From NCBI RefSeq assembly GCF_000308715.1, contig NZ_BAGH01000370.1, forward strand, positions 1 to 39,094: a DNA stretch of 39,094 nucleotides, in the 5' to 3' direction. A model generated the notes under the pieces. The model had not been told where the DNA came from and did not search any database. It saw only the letters and a list, made by a program, of their open reading frames with translations. This document shows, piece by piece, positions 34,842 to 39,094 of this stretch (the stretch's first letter is position 1; every line of letters begins with the position of its first letter). The position numbers and the translations under genes were made by a program. Origin of the DNA: Nocardia tenerifensis NBRC 101015 (lineage in GTDB: Bacteria > Actinomycetota > Actinomycetes > Mycobacteriales > Mycobacteriaceae).

Positions 34842-34872
34842 TCCAGCGGGGTAGCGGGGATCCCCTCTGGAG
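34842..34872 (+). promoter_or_regulatory. Nested hairpin between the LysR gene and the Met/His-rich operon
   Basis: CTCCAG (34842-34847) pairs with CTGGAG (34867-34872), and inside these a GGGG run pairs with CCCC. It could terminate the LysR transcript 40 bases after its stop, or serve as a G/C-tract operator for the next operon. The right arm overlaps GGAGG of an apparent ribosome site. Confidence 0.4.
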
Positions 34873-34911
34873 GTGATGAACTCATGGGATCATTTACCTA
34901 TATTGGCCACC

Positions 34912-36645
34912 GTGTCTGTCGCCCGTGCCGCTCGCCGTCGCGTCCTGTTCGTCGCGGGACTGTGGTTGCTGCTCGCGACGGTCGGGATGGCCGGTGCGTC
35001 GGCCGATTCCGCGGCCGCGGGCGCGGATGTCTCGGTGGCGCAGTCGCTCGGCGATCGGGAGCTGACGATCGTGCTGCGGCGGGTGACCAGCGTGCCGGGC
35101 CCGCTGCGCGTGGATGTCGTCACGCACGCTGGCACCGCCCCCGGCCGGCTCGCCCTCGCGGTGACACCGACGGGGCCGCAAGCCGATTCGAGTCTGCCCG
35201 TCGCCGGCGCACCCACCGCGCGGGGCGTCGTCGAGCTCGGCGGCACCCCGGGGATGTACTCGGCCACCCTCGACATGGACCGGCCAGGCCCGTGGGAACT
35301 CGCCATCGACGACGGCGCGCGCGTGGCGCGCATCCCGTTCGTGGTGCCCGCGCAGGTCACCTCGCCGCCGGAGCGACTCGTCTACCTGGGTTTCGTGGTT
35401 GCCGGTGTGCTGCTTCCGGTTTCGGTGGTGATCGCGGTGCGGGCCGAGCGCAGCGCGTGGGCGTTGCTCCCGGCCGGCGGCATGGTGGCGGGGGTCGCGG
35501 TCTCGGTGACCGCGGCGCTGCTCTCGGCGTCGTTGCCGCTGCCGCCGCAGCCCGGCGGGCAGGTGGATCCCACGGTGGACACCGTCACCGACCCGTACTC
35601 GCCGAAACAACCGATGATCTCGGACTATTCGCGACCGCCCGTGCTGCTCACCGTCGAGGGTTCGGTGACCGCAGGACGGCCGGGCGACCTCGATCTCGTG
35701 GTGCTCGACGCGGCCACCGGGGCGCCCGCGGACGACCTGCTCGTGCACGACAGCGCGCTGATGCATCTGCTCGTGGTCGCTCCCGGCGGGGGACTGTCGC
35801 ACCTGCATCCCATTCGAGTCGCGCCCGGCCGCTACCGGATTCATCTGACGGCTCCCGAGGCCGGTCGCTACGCGGTCTCGGCCGAGGTGGCCCGGCGCTG
35901 CGGTGGCGTCCAAATGGTGCGCGCGCCATCGGGTTTCGTCGCGCTGCCGGATGCGGCGGCCCCGCCGGTAAAGCCAAGCGTCCCACTGCGTCTCGGCGGC
36001 GCCGACAAATCCGCATCGATGGTTCTCGACGGCACCTCTATCACCGTGGAAGCGACGGACGCGGTGGCGGGCGAGCCGACGACCATCACCGCGAAGGTGG
36101 GCGACACCGCCGATCTGCAACCGTGGCTCGGCATGGTCGGCCATCTGATCATGGCGGGGCCGCTCCCGGACGGCTCGGACATCGCCGCGGCCGTGGCGAA
36201 CTCGCCGGTGTGGGGCCACGCGCACTCCATGGGGCCGACCTCCATGCCGGACATGCCCGGCATGAGCGGCGGTCACGACATGAAGGATATGAGCGGCGGT
36301 CACGATGTGCCCGGCACAAGCAGTAGGCACGACCTGCCGGGCCAGCGCGGTGGGCAGGATATGCCGGGCATGGGCAGTGGGCACGACATGCCGGGCATGA
36401 GCGGCGAACACGACATGCCGGGGCAGCACGACACCGGCACCACCGCGCGCGGAGTCATGCTCATGCCACCGGTCAACGGCGAGAGCCCACCCGACGAAAC
36501 CGTCGCCGCCTACGGACCGGACGCCCCCTTCACCTTCACCTTCCCGATCGCGGGCCGCTACCGGCTCTGGATCCAGGTCGAACGCGACTACACCGTGCTC
36601 ACCGTCCCTATCGTGCTCGACGTCGCACCGGGAGCGCACCGATGA
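34912..36645 (+). CDS. Exported membrane protein with Met/His-rich metal-binding repeats
   Basis: A 577-residue protein from GTG 34912. The N-terminus is a signal peptide or anchor (RRRVLFVAGLWLLLATVGMAGASA). Two transmembrane helices follow (LVYLGFVVAGVLLPVSVVIA; ALLPAGGMVAGVAVSVTAAL), then an extracytoplasmic region. Two similar beta-rich domains carry LMHLLVVAPGGGLSHLHP with HLTAPEAGRYAVSAEV, and GHLIMAG...HAHSMGP with FTFPIAGRYRLWIQV. Between them lie seven Met/His nonapeptides (residues 446-508). All this points to extracytoplasmic copper or similar metal handling; that is inference. The start is uncertain: TATATT (34899-34904) ends seven bases before GTG 34912, fitting a leaderless start, while ATG 34876 is an in-frame alternative too close to GGAGG; that ribosome site is best spaced for an out-of-frame ATG at 34884. 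Confidence 0.75.
   Translation: MSVARAARRRVLFVAGLWLLLATVGMAGASADSAAAGADVSVAQSLGDRELTIVLRRVTSVPGPLRVDVVTHAGTAPGRLALAVTPTGPQADSSLPVAGAPTARGVVELGGTPGMYSATLDMDRPGPWELAIDDGARVARIPFVVPAQVTSPPERLVYLGFVVAGVLLPVSVVIAVRAERSAWALLPAGGMVAGVAVSVTAALLSASLPLPPQPGGQVDPTVDTVTDPYSPKQPMISDYSRPPVLLTVEGSVTAGRPGDLDLVVLDAATGAPADDLLVHDSALMHLLVVAPGGGLSHLHPIRVAPGRYRIHLTAPEAGRYAVSAEVARRCGGVQMVRAPSGFVALPDAAAPPVKPSVPLRLGGADKSASMVLDGTSITVEATDAVAGEPTTITAKVGDTADLQPWLGMVGHLIMAGPLPDGSDIAAAVANSPVWGHAHSMGPTSMPDMPGMSGGHDMKDMSGGHDVPGTSSRHDLPGQRGGQDMPGMGSGHDMPGMSGEHDMPGQHDTGTTARGVMLMPPVNGESPPDETVAAYGPDAPFTFTFPIAGRYRLWIQVERDYTVLTVPIVLDVAPGAHR
36247..36435 (+). repeat. Seven 27-bp tandem repeats encoding Met/His nonapeptides
   Basis: Units start every 27 bases: PDMPGMSGG, HDMKDMSGG, HDVPGTSSR, HDLPGQRGG, QDMPGMGSG, HDMPGMSGE and HDMPGQHDT. 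The first four residues are the best conserved. Units 3 and 4 have lost most Met. The in-frame period allows copy-number change without a frameshift. Met-x-x-Met and His-Asp-Met patterns are common in copper-binding regions of CopA/PcoA-type proteins. Confidence 0.85.
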
Positions 36646-37061
36646 GCGCGGCCTTCCCCCGTGGACGCGCCCTCGCCGCCGCGGCCGCGGTGATCGTCGT
36701 AGCCGTCATCGGCTGGCTGGTATGGCCGAGCCCGCCGGAACCCGTCGTGCTGAAAACCGGTACGCCCCAACACTTGGTCACCGTCACTATCGACAGTCTC
36801 CGGCTCGGCGACACCGCCGTCGACATCGCGGTCACCGACCGCGACGGCGCGCCCGTCGACCATGCGGCCGTGCGAATTCAGGCGAACCAGCCCTTGATGG
36901 GTCACGCCGGAACTCCGGTCCAGGCCGCCGCCTCCGGGCCCGGCCGCTTCCACGCCGCGTCGGTGCCGCTCATGATGACCGGCCCGTGGGAGCTACGCCT
37001 GCTCATCGACGCGCACAACGCCGTCGACCAGGTCACCGTGCCGCTGTGGGTCGGCGGTTGA
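36642..37061 (+). CDS. FixH/YtkA-like membrane-anchored protein
   Basis: A 139-residue protein. One N-terminal transmembrane helix (ALAAAAAVIVVAVIGWLVW) anchors an extracytoplasmic beta-sandwich: VTVTIDSLRLGDTAVDIAVTDRDGAPVDHAAVRIQ, then QPLMGHAGTPVQA, then GRFHAASVPLMMTGPWELRLLIDA. The MGHA and PLMMTGPWEL elements match FixH/YtkA-like domains, which are linked to copper delivery and cytochrome oxidase assembly in several bacteria. Met and His sit in the usual metal-ligand positions (the exact ligands are not proven). The start ATG overlaps the upstream gene's stop as ATGA, so the two are translated together. Confidence 0.75.
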   Translation: MSAAFPRGRALAAAAAVIVVAVIGWLVWPSPPEPVVLKTGTPQHLVTVTIDSLRLGDTAVDIAVTDRDGAPVDHAAVRIQANQPLMGHAGTPVQAAASGPGRFHAASVPLMMTGPWELRLLIDAHNAVDQVTVPLWVGG

Positions 37062-37108
37062 GAACATCCGCCCGCAGCAGGCGAAGAATCGAGGAGGGAA
37101 CGCTCGTC

Positions 37109-38245
37109 ATGAATCGTTCAGCACCGGCCGACACTGTCGAAGATGTTGGCACACAGGCGAAGTCGGACAACAGCACCGCGGCCCGCGTCGGCGCGTGGGG
37201 CGTGCTGCTCGGCACCGCCGTCACCCTCGTCGGCGTCAGCTGGGATATCCAGTGGCACAACGACGTCGGCCCCGACACCTTCTTCACGCTGCCGCATCTG
37301 TTCCTGTACTCCGGCAGCGCCCTGTCCGGATTCGCCAGCCTCGCCGTCGTTCTCGTCGCCACCTTCGCTCAGCGCGCCGGACGGCCGGTGCCCGCGATGG
37401 GCGGCACCCCCATCCGGGTGTTCGGCAGCAACCTCACGGCCCCGCTCGGCTACATGGTCGCCGGGGCGGGCGCGGCGCTGTTCCTGCTCTACGGCCTGCT
37501 CGATCTGCAGTGGCACTCGATCTACGGCTTCGACGCGGTGCTGAACACCCCCTCGCACGTGGCGCTGTTCCTGTCCATCACGCTCACCATGATCGGCAGC
37601 ATCATGGTCTTCGCGGCCCACCGCGACCGGCGCTGGGGCCGAGCCGGGATCGTCCTCGCCATCCCGATCATGATCACGTTCTCGCCGATCCTCACCCAGG
37701 CGCTGGACAATCTCGAATTGCCGGTCGACGCAACGATTCTCGGCGTCGTCTTCTTCGGGCCGCTGTTGCTCGTGCTCGGCGCCGCCGCGCTGGCCCGCCC
37801 CGGCGCGGCCATCGCCATCGCGCTGGCGCTCGGCGCCTTGCAGGCGCTCCTGTGGTGGTTCTCCCCGTGGGCGGCGGAGGCCTACGCCACGGCGCTCGGG
37901 CTGCCGCTGCGCGACGGCATCGGGTCGCGCGCGCCCTCGCTGCCCGCGATCATGCCGATGTTCCTGATCGTCGCGGCCGTCGCGGTCGAGGGTCTGTTCT
38001 GGTTGGCCCGCGCCCGCGGCAACGACCCGAACAAGATCGTGGCGGCGGCCGGTCTGGTGACGGGAGTCGTTGTCGGCCTTACCTTTCCGCTCCAGCTACA
38101 GTTGGTCCACTTCTTCTCCCGCGTCACCCTGAACATCGTCGTGCTCTCCACGCTCGTCGCCATCCCCCTCGGCCTGCTCGCCGGCTTCCTGGCCGGCCGC
38201 TTCGTCCGCATGCTGCCCGCGCCCGCAACGGAGGCCGCCCGATGA
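37109..38245 (+). CDS. Multi-pass membrane protein with duplicated QWH...H motif
   Basis: A 378-residue protein with about nine hydrophobic helices. I do not recognise a named family. A motif occurs twice: WDIQWHNDVGPDTFFTLPHLFLYSG near residues 42-66 and LDLQWHSIYGFDAVLNTPSHVALFLS near residues 130-155. Both read D-x-Q-W-H-x3-G-x-D-x5-P-x(0-1)-H, implying an internal duplication and conserved His and Asp in the membrane that could bind a metal or haem. ATG 37109 is preceded by GAGGAGGG at 11 bases. Its stop overlaps the start of the last gene of the operon. Helices after residue 160 show no further motif. A transport or metal-handling role fits the neighbours but is unproven. Confidence 0.7.
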   Translation: MNRSAPADTVEDVGTQAKSDNSTAARVGAWGVLLGTAVTLVGVSWDIQWHNDVGPDTFFTLPHLFLYSGSALSGFASLAVVLVATFAQRAGRPVPAMGGTPIRVFGSNLTAPLGYMVAGAGAALFLLYGLLDLQWHSIYGFDAVLNTPSHVALFLSITLTMIGSIMVFAAHRDRRWGRAGIVLAIPIMITFSPILTQALDNLELPVDATILGVVFFGPLLLVLGAAALARPGAAIAIALALGALQALLWWFSPWAAEAYATALGLPLRDGIGSRAPSLPAIMPMFLIVAAVAVEGLFWLARARGNDPNKIVAAAGLVTGVVVGLTFPLQLQLVHFFSRVTLNIVVLSTLVAIPLGLLAGFLAGRFVRMLPAPATEAAR

Positions 38246-38787
38246 CCGCGCTGCGCAAACTCGCCGTCGCCGTGCTCGCGGCGATCACCCTGTCGCTGGT
38301 CGCGATCGCCCCGGCCGCCGCGTACGCCCCGGTCGACATCGTGCACACCGAGCGCGTCCAGGTCGGCCCGTACGTCATGACCGTGGGCTTCTCCACCTGG
38401 CCCATCCGCGCGATGAAGTCGCTCGACTTCACCTTCATGCCGGAGGGCGGCATCGCCGACAAGACCGGGACACTGCGCATGTCGGGCCCGGCCTACCACT
38501 CCTGGAAGCGCGGCGCGCCTTTCGTGCGCCACCCGCGCAAGCGCGAGTCCTGGGGACTCGACATCCTGGCCATCGACGATCCCGGCGACTACAGCCTGAT
38601 CTTCACCCTCGACGGCCCGCTCGGCCACGGCGAAGGCAGCCTCGACGGCGTGCACGTCCTCGATCAGCCGGGCCCGCCGCTGCCGCTGAGCTGGACGATC
38701 GCGTCCCTGCCCCTGCTCGGCCTGATCGCCTTCCTCGCCGTCGCGTGGCGGCGCCTCCGGCCTGGCCGCCGGCCGCTTCCGCTCTGA
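38242..38787 (+). CDS. Exported protein with C-terminal membrane anchor
   Basis: A 181-residue protein: signal peptide (LAVAVLAAITLSLVAIAPAAAYA), then an extracytoplasmic domain (VQVGPYVMTVGFSTWPIRAMKSLDFTFMPEGG, SGPAYHSWKRGAPFVRHPRKRESWGLDILAIDDPGDYSLIFTLDG) and one closing helix (WTIASLPLLGLIAFLAVAW) with a basic tail. It resembles a type I membrane protein with a beta-sandwich of the CopC/YtkA/FixH class, where MTVGFSTWPI and DPGDYSLIFTLDGP are the expected strands. It begins ATGA-coupled to the gene before it. The operon therefore encodes four envelope proteins in one unit. Exact function unknown. Confidence 0.65.
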   Translation: MTALRKLAVAVLAAITLSLVAIAPAAAYAPVDIVHTERVQVGPYVMTVGFSTWPIRAMKSLDFTFMPEGGIADKTGTLRMSGPAYHSWKRGAPFVRHPRKRESWGLDILAIDDPGDYSLIFTLDGPLGHGEGSLDGVHVLDQPGPPLPLSWTIASLPLLGLIAFLAVAWRRLRPGRRPLPL

Positions 38788-38801
38788 GCCCTGTGTCGAA
38801 G

Positions 38802-38815
38802 TCCCCTCCGGGGGA
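38802..38815. terminator. Hairpin between convergent genes at the end of the Met/His operon
   Basis: TCCCC (38802-38806) and GGGGA (38811-38815) form a 5-bp stem with a TCCG tetraloop, in the 35-bp gap between convergent genes. Short but GC-rich; a plausible bidirectional terminator. Confidence 0.4.
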
Positions 38816-38822
38816 GGACCGC

Positions 38823-39094
38823 CTACGTGTCGGCGGAGCGGACCGGCGGTAGATCGGTCAGCAGGTCGACGGCCGGGTGCGGCGCGGCCGCGTCCTCGGA
38901 TCGACCGGTCGCGATCCGGTCGAGAGTGACGGTCACTGTTCCGGCACTGTCGATCTCGGTGCGCCGGTTGCCGCTCTGCTCGTCCACCAGCACGGTGGCG
39001 AGGATGCGCCGGCCCGGCGGGAGCACGCGGACGGTGATGTGCCCGTCGCGGGTCTTGTCCAACTCCCGGATGGCGACACTGCGGACGCGGGTGC
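38823..39094 (-). CDS. C-terminal part of an unrecognised protein (truncated by window edge)
   Basis: The frame is open to the right edge, giving at least 90 residues and a stop at 38823-38825. The visible end reads RVRSVAIRELDKTRDGHITVRV, then PGRRILATVLVDEQSGNRRTEID, then an Ala/Pro-rich tail ending PPVRSADT. Beta-strand-like patterns alternate with charged turns. A TTG at 39062 could be an internal start, but nothing supports it. I do not recognise the family. It is convergent with the Met/His-rich operon and has no visible link to it. Confidence 0.5.
   Translation of the reverse strand, partial: TRVRSVAIRELDKTRDGHITVRVLPPGRRILATVLVDEQSGNRRTEIDSAGTVTVTLDRIATGRSEDAAAPHPAVDLLTDLPPVRSADT

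Noticed and set aside
34894..36639. Minus-strand frame of 581 codons
   Set aside because: Antisense to the Met/His-rich gene, whose signal peptide, helices and repeats support the plus strand.

Overview
The window is high-GC DNA with dense, often ATG/TGA-overlapping genes, frequent GTG starts and many short regulator-target pairs. Several families point to a mycolic-acid-group actinomycete, most likely Nocardia or a close relative: mycothiol-dependent maleylpyruvate-isomerase-like proteins, a TIGR00027 methyltransferase, a LIP-family secreted lipase, a septum-formation-like protein, and the exaC aldehyde dehydrogenase with its DUF779 partner. The genus is inferred from gene content only. No rRNA, tRNA, CRISPR array, insertion sequence or phage gene was seen.

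Layout, left to right. (1) 1-4505: the last ~80% of an iterative type I PKS (KS-AT-DH-ACP, no KR; orsellinic-acid-synthase type), a strong hairpin terminator and a Bcr/CflA drug-efflux MFS gene. (2) 4575-11441: small housekeeping and stress genes. These are a septum-formation-like protein, a RibD-C/DHFR-like reductase, a DUF4186 protein, an AhpD-like protein with its Rrf2 regulator (two matching operator-like sites), two MDMPI-fold proteins flanking a MerR regulator with a MerR-type promoter, and a TIGR00027 methyltransferase. (3) 11619-15300: an FCD-type GntR regulator divergent from an MFS transporter-pxpB-pxpC operon that lacks pxpA. (4) 15336-24622, all leftward: kynA (tryptophan 2,3-dioxygenase), kynU (kynureninase), a PaaX-family regulator, then a bimodular NRPS, A-PCP-C-A-PCP-reductase. 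(5) 24859-27104: a tandem-TerD protein and a secreted lipase. (6) 27231-30691: a GAF/winged-helix regulator, exaC-type aldehyde dehydrogenase and DUF779 protein. (7) 30688-34802: an alpha/beta hydrolase divergent from a TetR regulator and a VC0807-like membrane protein, with three tandem operator-like sites; then a Gfo/Idh/MocA oxidoreductase divergent from a LysR regulator. (8) 34912-38787: a four-gene operon of exported or membrane proteins, with seven nonapeptide Met/His repeats, a FixH/YtkA-like protein and a membrane protein with a duplicated QWH...H motif; probably an envelope metal (copper?) system. (9) 38823-39094: the 3' end of an unrecognised leftward gene.

The main points of interest are the partial aromatic PKS, the dipeptide-aldehyde-type NRPS placed directly behind the kynurenine genes, the Met/His-rich envelope operon, and a set of neat regulator-operator arrangements, several of them with apparently leaderless starts. 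Gaps between genes are all below ~300 bp. The largest are 4995-5269 and 5873-6143, where I see no gene, and 24623-24858, which is the divergent promoter region of kynA and the TerD gene.
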